NCBI RefSeq assembly: GCF_900086715.1
Contig: NZ_FLKH01000009.1
Span: 276,239-340,238, forward strand
Reading direction: 5' to 3'
DNA from: Gracilibacillus timonensis
GTDB taxonomy: Bacteria; Bacillota; Bacilli; Bacillales; Amphibacillaceae
DNA: 64,000 bases
This document shows, piece by piece, positions 38,164 through 46,849 of the stretch. Position 1 is the first letter of the stretch. The number at the start of each line of letters is the position of its first letter. The notes beneath the pieces were generated by a model. The model was not told the DNA's origin. It ran no database searches and saw nothing but the letters and a program-made list of their open reading frames with translations. Position numbers and translations under genes: made by a program.

Positions 38164-38198
38164 AAAAAATAGGATTCCCCGGCCAGGAGAACCCTATT
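38164..38198 (-). terminator. leader terminator (attenuator) of DUF6323-DUF6179 operon
   Basis: On the minus strand AATAGGGTTC (38198-38189) pairs with GAATCCTATT (38177-38168), a 10-bp stem with one G-U pair, followed by TTTTTT and, a few bases later, the ribosome-binding site. Transcription from the promoter at 38224-38252 must pass it before the first codon. Confidence 0.7.
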
Positions 38199-38223
38199 AT
38201 ACACGTTATTTTATTATTAGTAA

Positions 38224-38252
38224 ATTATAGCATAAATGAATTTTTTTGTCAA
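38224..38252 (-). promoter_or_regulatory. consensus sigma-A promoter of DUF6323-DUF6179 operon
   Basis: Perfect -35 TTGACA (38252-38247), 17-bp spacer and perfect -10 TATAAT (38229-38224) on the minus strand. It is the best promoter match in the window. Confidence 0.9.
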
Positions 38253-38312
38253 GTATTTGGATTGGAAAAGGGGAGACTGCTATTAGTGCTGTGGTAAACA
38301 TTATACATGCAT

Positions 38313-38798
38313 TTATTTTGATTGTGCACTTTGTAGACGTTTACGGGCAGAATGATGTTGGGAGCCTGCAGGGATGTGCCTGATCGCTTTTCCTAATCCA
38401 AACTGTGGCATATTTCGGTAGATGGATTCATAATGACCGCTTTTTATTTGATATGTCTCGTGATAGAACCCTACGGCATCATTATCGGCCATCTTTTTAT
38501 TGAAATTTTTCCAGGCGGTTACATGTTTTTCTCCTTTGGCATAGGAGAGCAAATCTTCCGTGGAACGCCAATATTGAACCATCAAGGTAGTACGCAGACC
38601 AAAATAGGTTTCCACCGAAAGAAATCCTAATTTTTCTTGGTTTTCATATAATTCTTTAATCATACCAGGCATCGCGGAAAAAACGGGTCCCCATTTATGA
38701 ATTGCATATCTCTTATTGATGCGCATGCCGATGATAAAAACAATGATATCCTGATCATTTTCCACGGTGTATCTGCCGGTGTATACTTGCTTCCCCAT
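38313..38798 (-). CDS. DUF4188-family protein (monooxygenase-like)
   Basis: Cytoplasmic protein of 161 residues matching DUF4188: VYTGRYTVENDQDIIVFIIGMRINK near the start, then WGPVFSAMPGMIKELYENQEKLGFLS and VQYWRSTEDLLSYAKGEKHVTAWKNFN. Members are often called monooxygenases by fold similarity; the last pattern also resembles aldoxime dehydratase-type segments. It lies 30 bp after a PadR regulator on the same strand and is probably its main target. AAAGGAGG lies about 8 bases before the ATG. Confidence 0.85.
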   Translation of the reverse strand: MGKQVYTGRYTVENDQDIIVFIIGMRINKRYAIHKWGPVFSAMPGMIKELYENQEKLGFLSVETYFGLRTTLMVQYWRSTEDLLSYAKGEKHVTAWKNFNKKMADNDAVGFYHETYQIKSGHYESIYRNMPQFGLGKAIRHIPAGSQHHSARKRLQSAQSK

Positions 38799-38828
38799 AT
38801 ATGATTCCTCCTTTAGTAATTAGTATTA

Positions 38829-39368
38829 TTAAAGTTCTTTCAAGGTTGCTTCACACCAAGCGATAGCAGCTTCTGTCGTTCTTTTTCCATACTCTAATGT
38901 GAATAGCCAATATCTTGCATCCTTTAGGTTACTGTCATGTGCTGAGATGATCTCTTCAATTCCTTCATAGGTTTGATACAACTCAATTAATTTTTGATGA
39001 TAATCCTTCAATAAATGAGTCGTTTGTGCTGGTGTTTGATGGTTGCCAAAAAACAGTTTTAACAGTACTTCATTTCGTTCTACCGGTAATTGTTGTATTG
39101 GTTTTTCCAGCCATTCCCGCAATATCTCCTTCCCTTTTTGGGTAAGGTGGTATGCCTTGCGGTCTGGTCTACCTGAGTGAGCAGTTATGTCTATCGTTGC
39201 CAACCCGTCCTGTTCCAGTCTTTTTAACGTTGGATAAATTTGACCATAGCTGATTTTCCAAAAATGATGGAGGCTGTTATCAATAAACTGCTTTATCTCA
39301 TAGCCTGATCGGTATTCGGTTGTTAAAATGCCAAGTATCGCATAAGTGGTATCATTATATGCCTTCAT
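38829..39368 (-). CDS. PadR-family regulator with C-terminal effector domain
   Basis: Regulator of 179 residues. The PadR winged helix (residues 5-75; TTYAILGILTTEYRSGYEIKQFI, then ISYGQIYPTLKRLEQDGLAT) is followed by the Vir-like C-terminal helical domain (about 95-175). ATG 39368 has AGGAAG 7 bases upstream; ATG 39386 lacks a good site. Directly upstream of DUF4188 on one transcript. A dyad near the start of transcription (39393-39411) probably serves for autoregulation. Confidence 0.9.
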   Translation of the reverse strand: MKAYNDTTYAILGILTTEYRSGYEIKQFIDNSLHHFWKISYGQIYPTLKRLEQDGLATIDITAHSGRPDRKAYHLTQKGKEILREWLEKPIQQLPVERNEVLLKLFFGNHQTPAQTTHLLKDYHQKLIELYQTYEGIEEIISAHDSNLKDARYWLFTLEYGKRTTEAAIAWCEATLKEL

Positions 39369-39392
39369 TAGGTCACTTCCTATCAATATGAT

Positions 39393-39442
39393 ATATATCT
39401 AAATGATATATAAAGTATACATGATTTTCTTTGAATTGTAAA
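39393..39442 (-). promoter_or_regulatory. promoter and dyad operator of PadR-DUF4188 operon
   Basis: Minus strand: TTTACA (39442-39437), 17-bp spacer, TATACT (39419-39414). Just downstream, ATATATC-TAAAT-GATATAT (39393-39411) is an inverted repeat over the expected transcription start. Confidence 0.65.
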
Positions 39443-39672
39443 GTCAGATTTTTTAAAACATAATTTGATCTACTGAAAAGGACGAAAAGTTTCAGAAAGA
39501 TCGATTGATCACGAGCTAACCTCTTACTTTTAGAGATCAGGAGATCAACGAAGCGCTGATAAGTCACGTAAGGATACCAGTCCACTTCAATGGATTACTA
39601 TGATATTTCCATACGTATTGATGGAAGTATGATACAATGGAGGCAATGATGAAAGTGATAAAGGAGTATTGT
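39443..39672. other. gene-free stretch between PadR and pseudouridine synthase genes
   Basis: No open frame with a ribosome-binding site, no clear hairpin with T-run and no repeat was found. The stretch TTGATGGAAGTATGATACAATGG (39616-39638, given in part: TTGATG ... GATACAAT) may hold the promoter of the next gene. Confidence 0.3.
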
Positions 39673-40353
39673 ATGCCAATTCGAATCCTATATGAAGATA
39701 ATCATCTGTTAATGGTAGAAAAACCGGTTAATATTCCGGTTCAACAAGATAACAGTAATGATCCCGATCTTTTCAATATGGTAAAACAAGACATTAAAGA
39801 GCGCTATCAGAAGCCGGGGAATGTATATGTAGGCTTGGTGCATCGCTTGGATCGTCCGGTTGGTGGCGTGATGCTGTTTGCCAAGACCTCCAAGGCAGCG
39901 TCCCGTCTTTCTGACTTGATCCGACGAAACGAGTTGGAGAAGACTTATTTGGCGATTGTACGAGGGACTCCACCAACAAAAGGAGAATGGGTGGATTTCC
40001 TGAAGAAAGATCGTAAACAAAATAAAGTTTTTGTTTCGACTAAAAAAGATAAAGAAGCGAAAAAGGCGCTGTTAGATTATCAATTACTGACAAGTGACAA
40101 GGGATTAAGTTTAGTAAAGATTCATCTACAAACCGGAAGACCACATCAAATTCGTGTGCAATTTGCTTCCAGAGGTTTTCCGCTGTATGGAGATCAAAAA
40201 TATGGACAACAGGTGAATCAGCATGGTCAGCAAATCGCCTTATGGGCTCATCAGTTGCGTCTGGTTCATCCTGTGCGAAAAGAGGAAATGGGAATATCTT
40301 CTTTTCCACCTCGTGACTATCCATGGACTGAGTTTTGGAAGGAGTTGCATTAA
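39673..40353 (+). CDS. RluA-family RNA pseudouridine synthase
   Basis: Converts uridine to pseudouridine in RNA. The 226-residue protein has MPIRILYEDNHLLMVEKPVNIPVQ and the catalytic Asp in GLVHRLDRPVGGVMLFAKT, then TGRPHQIRVQFASRGFPLYGD. No S4 domain is present at the N-terminus, so it is the short RluA type; rRNA or tRNA target unknown. ATG 39673 has AAAGGAG 7 bases upstream. The next gene begins at its stop codon. Confidence 0.9.
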   Translation: MPIRILYEDNHLLMVEKPVNIPVQQDNSNDPDLFNMVKQDIKERYQKPGNVYVGLVHRLDRPVGGVMLFAKTSKAASRLSDLIRRNELEKTYLAIVRGTPPTKGEWVDFLKKDRKQNKVFVSTKKDKEAKKALLDYQLLTSDKGLSLVKIHLQTGRPHQIRVQFASRGFPLYGDQKYGQQVNQHGQQIALWAHQLRLVHPVRKEEMGISSFPPRDYPWTEFWKELH

Positions 40354-40536
40354 ATGAATAACAAATTTCGTATGCCACTATTGATCGCATTGATAGCCAT
40401 GATGGTTTTAGATATGTCGGGTATTATTCGTGTGCCTGCTATTGTGATTATTCTCCTTATTGTCGGATTATTAGCTTATAATATTTCTATTAGGCAGCGA
40501 GGTGCTAAACCGCAACAGCGAAACAAGAAAAAATAA
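40354..40536 (+). CDS. small membrane protein, unknown function
   Basis: Protein of 60 residues with two close hydrophobic segments (about 8-22 and 28-43) and a strongly basic tail (RQRGAKPQQRNKKK), predicted to stay in the cytoplasm. The ATG directly follows the pseudouridine synthase stop, and AAGGAG lies upstream, so it is co-translated. No family recognised. A terminator follows. Confidence 0.75.
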   Translation: MNNKFRMPLLIALIAMMVLDMSGIIRVPAIVIILLIVGLLAYNISIRQRGAKPQQRNKKK

Positions 40537-40552
40537 GCAAGAACAAGGAGCT

Positions 40553-40576
40553 AACCAAAGTGTTGGTTCTTTTTTT
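40553..40576 (+). terminator. terminator after small membrane protein gene
   Basis: AACCAA (40553-40558) and TTGGTT (40563-40568) followed by CTTTTTTT. Confidence 0.75.
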
Positions 40577-40781
40577 ATGAGTTAGGAAAGCTCATAAACC
40601 TTGATATAATAAAAATTGAAATGATTTTGACCTTGAACGAATCGGCAGCTCAGCAACTACCTTAAGTGGTCGGAAAGAACCGGACGGGGTTAAACTTGGC
40701 ATTTTAGTAAACAAATAAAATGATTGGTTACTAGAATGTCACCAACTGTCCAACTTTTTGAATAAAAACACAACAAGTGTC
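40577..40781 (+). other. 205-bp leader-like region with no gene
   Basis: It contains a GC-rich section (40647-40700) unlike its AT-rich surroundings. GGTCGGAAAGAACCGGAC could form a hairpin with one bulge. No known riboswitch fits and no frame is supported. It lies before the promoter of the symporter operon, so it is not part of that leader. Confidence 0.3.
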
Positions 40782-40809
40782 TTTACACATGTATATAAAT
40801 GTGTATAAT
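40782..40809 (+). promoter_or_regulatory. symporter operon promoter with internal palindrome
   Basis: TTTACA (40782-40787), 16-bp spacer, TATAAT (40804-40809). TACACAT (40784-40790) and ATGTGTA (40799-40805) form an inverted repeat that spans the space between the two boxes, a classic repressor position. Confidence 0.7.
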
Positions 40810-40816
40810 TAAGGAC

Positions 40817-41032
40817 ATGACAAAAAAAGAAAAGGTGAGAGCGCTGAATAAAAAAGAGAAACGTTGGGGATTAGTTATTTTGATTCTTGTTTTGTGCAGT
40901 TTTGTGATGCCTTACACAATCTTTCGAGAGGTGACAACATGGTATGGGAGCTTTCTGTTATGGACCATCTTGGCAGTCGTTGTTATCGCCATTAATGTCA
41001 AATTAACAGAAGATTGGAGTGAGGAAGAATGA
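40817..41032 (+). CDS. small membrane partner of sodium/solute symporter (YhdT/DUF997-like)
   Basis: Protein of about 71 residues with two hydrophobic helices (about 25-45 and 50-67) and charged ends. It overlaps the symporter gene by 4 bp, like the YhdT protein beside PanF in Escherichia coli. The start is uncertain. ATG 40817 lies only 8 bases after the -10 box, so a message from it would be nearly leaderless. GTG 40835 or CTG 40844, with AAAGGTGAG at 40831-40839 before the latter, are alternatives. Confidence 0.65.
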   Translation: MTKKEKVRALNKKEKRWGLVILILVLCSFVMPYTIFREVTTWYGSFLLWTILAVVVIAINVKLTEDWSEEE

Positions 41033-42504
41033 GCGCAACATTAATTTGGTCAGCTATTATTTTATATGTCGTCATTGCGATTGTGATTGCGATCATTTCC
41101 CGTCGTGGAAAAAAGCAGAGTATGGTCAGTTATTTTATTGGTGATCGTAAATTAAACGGCTTTGTTTCCGCAATGAGTTATAGTGCTACTACATATAGTG
41201 CGTTTATGCTTGTCGGATTAGCTGGCTTAACCTTTAGCGGTGGTGTGGGTGCCTATGGTTTTGAGATTATTTATCTTATGGGAGTATCATTGGTTGCCAT
41301 TTTTGGACCAAGGTTTTGGTTAGCTGGTAAGAAATATGGTTATGTTACCCCATCAGAGATGTTAGGGGACAGGTATCAGCATAAAGGGGCGTCGGTTGTA
41401 TCTGCCATCGCCAGCTGTCTTTTCTTGATTCCTTATAGTGCTGTACAATTAACAGGGATTGGCTATTTGCTTCAAGGTGTTACAGATAATGCGATTAGTT
41501 ATACAACGGGTGTGGTCCTTGCGACGATACTAGCCCTAATCTTCACCTATATCGCAGGCATTCGTTCCGTTGCTTGGACGGACTCATTACAGTCGATTAT
41601 GATGATTATTACGTCAACGATTGTCGTTTTATTATTGATTAACCACTTAGGAGGTTTTCAAGGATTTGTAGATTCCGTGAAAACGAATAATCCACAAGCC
41701 TGGTCTGTTCCAGGAAATGGTTTTTTTCAGTTTTGGACCTTCCTTGGTTTGACGATTCCATGGTTTTTCTTTAGCATTTCGAATCCACAGGTAAGCCAGC
41801 GCTTATTTATGCCAGCTTCCTTAAAAAGCATGAGGTATATGTTATTAGGTTTTATGATATTTGGCCTTATTTATACAATTGTATCTGTAGTATGGGGCTT
41901 TTCCGCTTCGGTCATGTTCTCTGATTTAGAGAATCCGGATATGGCAACTCCGATGTTATTATCATCAGAAGCTATTCCGCCTATCTTAGGCGTGTTGGTG
42001 ATGATTGGGATTATGGCAGCAGCTATTTCCACAATTGATTCGATCTTGCTAACCCTGTCATCCTTATTTTCTAGGGATATTTATGCTAATGTGAAGCAAG
42101 GAACCAAGGATCGGAAACAATTGCTGGTAGGTAAGATCGTCATCCCGGTTATAGCTATTCTTGCTTATTTATTTGCCCAATTACAGCTTGATCTGATTGC
42201 TGTGCTGTCCGTTTCCTCTTCGGCTGGTTTAATCGTGGTAGTGCCCGCTATTATTGGAACATTTTTTTGGAAAAGAGGAACAGCAGCGGGTGTGATGACA
42301 AGTATTATGATCAGTAGTCTACTAGTGATTTATATTGAAGCAACTGGGGGATTGTTGCTAGGCTTAAAATCAGGTATCTGGGGCATTGTCGTTTCCGGTA
42401 TTTTATTTGTAGGGGTGAGCTTGAGCACGAAAGCACCGGAACAAAAGGCAAACGAGTTTTTAACGTATATTAAAAGCCATATGAAGAAGAAAACATCCAA
42501 TTAA
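41029..42504 (+). CDS. sodium/solute symporter (SSS family, PanF-like)
   Basis: Membrane transporter of 491 residues with about 13 helices that uses the sodium gradient for solute uptake. SSS features are SYFIGDRKLNGFVSAMSYSATTYSAF near residue 35 and the GIRSVAWTDSLQSIMMI segment near residue 180. The sodium-site helix has STIDSILLTLSSLFSRDIYANV. The pairing with a small two-helix protein points to the pantothenate permease subgroup, but substrate is unproven. It is followed by a strong terminator. Confidence 0.88.
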   Translation: MSATLIWSAIILYVVIAIVIAIISRRGKKQSMVSYFIGDRKLNGFVSAMSYSATTYSAFMLVGLAGLTFSGGVGAYGFEIIYLMGVSLVAIFGPRFWLAGKKYGYVTPSEMLGDRYQHKGASVVSAIASCLFLIPYSAVQLTGIGYLLQGVTDNAISYTTGVVLATILALIFTYIAGIRSVAWTDSLQSIMMIITSTIVVLLLINHLGGFQGFVDSVKTNNPQAWSVPGNGFFQFWTFLGLTIPWFFFSISNPQVSQRLFMPASLKSMRYMLLGFMIFGLIYTIVSVVWGFSASVMFSDLENPDMATPMLLSSEAIPPILGVLVMIGIMAAAISTIDSILLTLSSLFSRDIYANVKQGTKDRKQLLVGKIVIPVIAILAYLFAQLQLDLIAVLSVSSSAGLIVVVPAIIGTFFWKRGTAAGVMTSIMISSLLVIYIEATGGLLLGLKSGIWGIVVSGILFVGVSLSTKAPEQKANEFLTYIKSHMKKKTSN

Positions 42505-42509
42505 TCGAA

Positions 42510-42542
42510 CCCCTGTATTCATGCTAGAATACAGGGGTATTT
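42510..42542 (+). terminator. terminator after symporter
   Basis: CCCCTGTATTC (42510-42520) and GAATACAGGGG (42527-42537), perfect 11-bp stem followed by TATTT. Confidence 0.85.
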
Positions 42543-42689
42543 CCTGGGCATAAACCGTAGATAGTCATTGCAACTAACATCGATTTTCCTTAAAATAAAG
42601 GTAAGGAAATGTGATGAAACACGATAAGTAGAATGGTCATCGTTATCATTCTAGTAAAGCTAAGCAACACAAACCAAAGGAGGAGAACA

Positions 42690-42905
42690 ATGGCAGGTAT
42701 AAAATATGAAATCATCCAACAAATAGCGGTACTTTCTGAGTCTGCCTCCGGTTGGCACAAGGAAGTAAATCTTATTAGCTGGAACGATCGTTCGCCCAAG
42801 TATGATATTCGTGATTGGTCACCGGACCATGAGAAGATGGGCAAAGGAGTAACGCTTACGGAGGAAGAATGGGACGCACTTAAAGAACAACTAAATAAGG
42901 CATAA
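42690..42905 (+). CDS. YdbC/PC4-like single-strand nucleic-acid-binding protein
   Basis: Protein of 71 residues with the PC4-type fold (SASGWHKEVNLISWNDRSPKYDIRDWSPDHEKMGKGVTLTEEEWDAL). Bacterial homologues bind single-stranded DNA as dimers; the cellular role is not clear. ATG 42690 has AAAGGAGGAG 6-8 bases upstream; the longer frame from 42633 lacks one. A perfect terminator follows at 42907-42936. Confidence 0.9.
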   Translation: MAGIKYEIIQQIAVLSESASGWHKEVNLISWNDRSPKYDIRDWSPDHEKMGKGVTLTEEEWDALKEQLNKA

Positions 42906-42906
42906 C

Positions 42907-42937
42907 AAAACCCGGCGAAAGTGGCCGGGTTTTGTTT
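42907..42937 (+). terminator. terminator after PC4-like gene
   Basis: AAAACCCGGC (42907-42916) and GCCGGGTTTT (42924-42933), followed by GTTTTA. Confidence 0.9.
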
Positions 42938-43023
42938 TATATGAAGTATGATCGATCAGATAACAAAATTGAAAATCCGTTACGATATCGGTAGAATAAG
43001 AGGTAAGAGAGAGGGGAATGACG

Positions 43024-44241
43024 ATGGATCCATTAGATGTTGTGTTGCAAGTTGATGAAGTGGAGCCACACTTTCAAGCTATTTTTAGTGCGGACAGTCA
43101 TGAAATTATTGGTTATGAAGTATTAGGCAGGTTGCGACAGCAAGAGCGTACGATTAGCCTAGGGCCTTTTTTCCATGATGCCAACGTACCAGATGACTTT
43201 AAGATGGAAATGGATTTAAAGGTGCAACAGCTAGCATTGAATTATTATATGGAACAAAATATTCAGCAACATTTATTTTTAAATATTGGGGCTAATTATT
43301 TTGCTACGGATACGGATGATCAATTTCTTAATCAATTATTAGCCTATCAGGAAAAAGGATTGGATTTATCCAAAATAGTGATTGAAATCATGGGACATCA
43401 AGCGACCAGTGATATTGATTCCCTATCGCATACCTTGAAGTATTTGCAAACCTTTGGCGTTAAAGTAGTAGTGGATGAATTAGGTACTGGAATGAGTAAT
43501 GTAGAGGATATCATGTTGATGGAACCTGATATTCTAAAAGTTGACTTAGAGGTATTGCAAAATGAATCGATGTCAACGAGCTTTCATGGAATCATCCATT
43601 CTTTATCCCTATTAGCAAGAAAACTAGGGGCAGAATTGCTTTTTAATGGTATTGCTTCTAACTATCAGTTTCATTATGCCTGGCGCAATAATGGGAGGTA
43701 CTACCAAGGAGATTTTCTTTCTGAGATTAAACCTCATTTTTTAGCGGTGGATGTATTGAAAAAACGATTTCGTTTGGATATTCAGCAATTTATTGAAATC
43801 GAACGAACCAAATTAATGGCGAAATATCAGCTGGCAAGGACCTTGAACCAGTTAATCTCTGGAAAAGGGAAGGAAGTAAAGAAGCATAGGTCACTGGATG
43901 AACAAGTAGATTACTTGGCTAGGGGATTAGAAGATATCTTTTTTAAAGTATATGTGACGGATGAAGATGGTTTTCAAAAAACTGTCAATCTTATCTATAA
44001 TGAAGAGGAATGGGAATGGGACAGTTTGGTAAAAGGGAAGAATTGGAGCTGGCGACCTTATTTTATTGAGAACGTGATTCGAATGAAAGAGGAAAAAACA
44101 GGTATACTGTCAGACTTATATAATGATATTGAAACAGGTGAACGTATTCGAACTTTTTCTTATCCGCTAGATTCGGATTATTATTTGTTTATGGATATTT
44201 CACCAATGTATTTAGATGACCACGAGGATTTATTATGGTGA
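43024..44241 (+). CDS. ykuI: YkuI-like EAL-domain protein with C-terminal PAS-like domain
   Basis: Cyclic di-GMP-related protein of 405 residues. The EAL-type barrel (about 1-250) has YEVLGR in place of EAL and DELGTG in place of DDFG-type metal ligands. A C-terminal YkuI_C domain (about 290-400) includes KNWSWRPYFIENVIRMK and YNDIETGERIRTFSYPLD, nearly as in Bacillus subtilis YkuI. That protein binds c-di-GMP but shows little or no hydrolysis, so this one is more likely a sensor than an active phosphodiesterase. ATG 43024 has GAGGGG 7 bases upstream. Confidence 0.9.
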   Translation: MDPLDVVLQVDEVEPHFQAIFSADSHEIIGYEVLGRLRQQERTISLGPFFHDANVPDDFKMEMDLKVQQLALNYYMEQNIQQHLFLNIGANYFATDTDDQFLNQLLAYQEKGLDLSKIVIEIMGHQATSDIDSLSHTLKYLQTFGVKVVVDELGTGMSNVEDIMLMEPDILKVDLEVLQNESMSTSFHGIIHSLSLLARKLGAELLFNGIASNYQFHYAWRNNGRYYQGDFLSEIKPHFLAVDVLKKRFRLDIQQFIEIERTKLMAKYQLARTLNQLISGKGKEVKKHRSLDEQVDYLARGLEDIFFKVYVTDEDGFQKTVNLIYNEEEWEWDSLVKGKNWSWRPYFIENVIRMKEEKTGILSDLYNDIETGERIRTFSYPLDSDYYLFMDISPMYLDDHEDLLW

Positions 44242-44307
44242 AACCAATATCATCTTTAATGTATTTTGGCTACAACACCTGCAGCTATTCATCCATTAAA
44301 ACCATGT

Positions 44308-44346
44308 CAAAGACCGCTGAACATGATAGAGTTTCAGCGGTCTTTG
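44308..44346. terminator. bidirectional terminator between ykuI and chemoreceptor
   Basis: CAAAGACCGCTGAA (44308-44321) pairs with TTCAGCGGTCTTTG (44333-44346), a perfect 14-bp stem. Confidence 0.88.
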
Positions 44347-44348
44347 TC

Positions 44349-46475
44349 TTAATCTACCTTAAATTGTTTCATCATCTCTTGTAATTCTTCTGATAGCTGT
44401 TTTAATTCATCAGAAGTGATCACTAGTGATTCACTCACACGTAATTGTTCTTCAGTCGTGGCAGAGACTTCTTCGCTTATTGCGGAAGATTCTTCTGCTG
44501 TTGCGCTGACTTGGTGAATAGTCGAGGTTAGTATCTCTTGAGAATCTCTTAATTGCTGTACAGAAGCGGTTACTTGTTGAATTTTCCCAGCAAAGCTTCC
44601 CATATTTTCCCCGACATCATTTAATATCGACTGTGTATCTTCAGCTTGGGTGACTTGCGCCCGGAAACGAGGAGTGGACAGCTCTAATAATTGTAGTGTC
44701 TCATTTACCTCATTTACAATCCCAGAAGTGATCTCTTCTACCTTATCAATCGAATCCTTGGATTGGGTAGAGAGTTTTCTGATCTCATCTGCCACGACAG
44801 CAAATCCTTTTCCAGCTTCTCCTGCACGAGCGGCTTCTATGGCTGCGTTCAGGGATAGTAGATTCGTTTGTTGTGCAATGCTGGTTAGCATTTCCATTAC
44901 CTGATAGATTTGTTCCGTACTCTGTTGTAAAATATCGACTTTCGAAACCAAGGCTTCAGTCATCTCTTCACTATCCCTAGTTTGTGTAACCAGTTCATTT
45001 AGTTTTTCTAATCCGGAATGACTGTGTTCTAAGACTGCAACTGCCTGTTGTTCCATCTCAATATTATTTTGATAAACCGTTTCTGTTTCGTCATGGATAC
45101 TGGCAGCCAAGTTGTTTCCTTTTTCAGCTTCGTCGGTTAGTCCCGTTGCGCCGCTAGCAATTTCTTCTGAAGCGAGTGCAACCTCTTTGGCAGACTGTGA
45201 CTGTGTATTGGAGACTGTCGCTAGTTCGGAAGCTGCATCTAATACTTGATTGGCTGATAGCCTTGTCTGTTTCATCATGGTTGAAATATTACCTAGCATA
45301 GCATTGAAACTCGTCGATAATTCCCCAATCTCGTCTTTGCGCTTGGATACATCGGAACGAACGGTTAAATCTCCCTGCTTCGCCGATGACATTAAATGAG
45401 AAATTCGATCAATTGGTTTTGCAATATTCTTCACAATACTTCCTGCAATGATGATCGAAATGATAAGAGCAAGCAGGACAATTCCTAATGTGATATAAAA
45501 GATATTGGTGGTATCCTTGGTTAGTTCCTGTTTGGAAACATCACCTACCAAATACCAATCTGTCGCTTCTGAAGGAGTGTAGAATACTAATTGATTATCA
45601 GATACTAAGTTATTACTATCTGCTTCTTTCGGAATATCATAACTATACGGTTCCGCTACTTCATCTGAATCAAAAGAGAAAACAATATTATTATTGGCAT
45701 CAATCATCCGAATTAAACCGCTTTCTCCGAAGGTAACATCCTGAAAGGCTTCCTCAAAAACGATGGTTTGCATTTCTACAACCATCAGATAGTCTTTTCC
45801 GCCAATCTTTAAATTTTGTCCGAAGGCAACCGTCGGATCATCTTTTCTAGTGGAAATTCCCTGTTTTAAACCACCAATCCAATAGGTACCCGCATCATTC
45901 TCAGCGGTTTCTTGATACCATTCCGTTTCAAAAACAGTAGACTCTTCAATGGTTTCTGTTGAAGAGATCATAAATTCTTTATCAGTATCAAGTAAATAGA
46001 GATCTACATTGCTATCTATCATTGTTATTTGTGTTAAGGCATCATCGATGGTTGATTTTAGATTATAGTATTCAAAGTTATTCGTATCGTCATATGTATC
46101 CATTTGGTTTAAGGTATTGCTGAAATTATCTGCCATCAGTATTTCTGTGACACGGTCTTTATATTGCTTCATTAAATAATCTAGTTTGTCACCTGATTGA
46201 ATAATCGTTTGCTCTTGTGCTTCTGTCACCTTATCTTCAATAATTTGATTAGAGATAAAGTAAGAGGCAATACCTACTGCCAATACACTCAACATCACAG
46301 TAGATAGAATACTGACGAGAATTTTTGTACTAAGTGAGTCTTTTTTGGAAACGTTTGAATTTTTGAATGTTCTTTTTTTCTTGGTTTTTGTTTTTTTGGG
46401 CAGGCGCAGTTTGCTAGAAAAGGTGCTCCATCCTTGCTTCGCCTTATTTCCCCAACGCTGAAACTTTTTCTTCAT
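44349..46475 (-). CDS. methyl-accepting chemotaxis protein (dCache-type)
   Basis: Chemoreceptor of 708 residues. A long basic N-terminal cytoplasmic extension (about 50 residues, rich in Lys) precedes a first membrane helix (about 52-74). A periplasmic double-Cache sensor (about 75-330, with [20 protein letters not shown]) and a second helix (about 335-357) follow, then HAMP (about 358-410). The signalling domain has the hairpin tip [31 protein letters not shown]. The basic N-terminal tail is unusual for this family. Ligand unknown. Confidence 0.93.
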   Translation of the reverse strand: MKKKFQRWGNKAKQGWSTFSSKLRLPKKTKTKKKRTFKNSNVSKKDSLSTKILVSILSTVMLSVLAVGIASYFISNQIIEDKVTEAQEQTIIQSGDKLDYLMKQYKDRVTEILMADNFSNTLNQMDTYDDTNNFEYYNLKSTIDDALTQITMIDSNVDLYLLDTDKEFMISSTETIEESTVFETEWYQETAENDAGTYWIGGLKQGISTRKDDPTVAFGQNLKIGGKDYLMVVEMQTIVFEEAFQDVTFGESGLIRMIDANNNIVFSFDSDEVAEPYSYDIPKEADSNNLVSDNQLVFYTPSEATDWYLVGDVSKQELTKDTTNIFYITLGIVLLALIISIIIAGSIVKNIAKPIDRISHLMSSAKQGDLTVRSDVSKRKDEIGELSTSFNAMLGNISTMMKQTRLSANQVLDAASELATVSNTQSQSAKEVALASEEIASGATGLTDEAEKGNNLAASIHDETETVYQNNIEMEQQAVAVLEHSHSGLEKLNELVTQTRDSEEMTEALVSKVDILQQSTEQIYQVMEMLTSIAQQTNLLSLNAAIEAARAGEAGKGFAVVADEIRKLSTQSKDSIDKVEEITSGIVNEVNETLQLLELSTPRFRAQVTQAEDTQSILNDVGENMGSFAGKIQQVTASVQQLRDSQEILTSTIHQVSATAEESSAISEEVSATTEEQLRVSESLVITSDELKQLSEELQEMMKQFKVD

Positions 46476-46723
46476 TTTATTTCCTTTATCCTCCTTTAAA
46501 CGCGAATTTGTGATTAATAAATCTGAAAATATAGTTCTAATTAATTATATCACGGTCTGTTTGATTTAACTACATAAAATGACAAATAAATAAAAATACC
46601 TATATATTATTTAAAGGAGAAGAAGATTCTATGGCTAGCGCACGAAAGGGATTTTACATATCTTAATATGAGTACAAAGCTCAGGTGACAGGGATTTTAC
46701 TACCTATATTATTACATAAGAAA

Positions 46724-46750
46724 AACCGGGGAATTTCCGCCCGGTTCTTT
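46724..46750 (+). terminator. orphan terminator hairpin
   Basis: AACCGGG (46724-46730) and CCCGGTT (46740-46746) followed by CTTT. No gene of 60 or more codons precedes it on the plus strand; a short RNA or a lost gene could have used it. Confidence 0.5.
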
Positions 46751-46849
46751 ATCGACCACTCAAAGTAGTTAATGAACTGCCGATAAGATGGATGATGTAA
46801 AGTAGCCAGACCATTTATTCCATAAAATAAAGTTGATTGTTTGTCAGTG

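Noticed and set aside
38829-39368. Joint system of PadR, DUF4188 and the DUF6323/6179 pair
   Set aside because: The pair has its own promoter at 38224-38252 and DUF4188 ends at 38313, so the two units look separate.
40577-40781. Riboswitch in front of the symporter operon
   Set aside because: No known class fits, and the region lies upstream of the likely promoter at 40782-40809.
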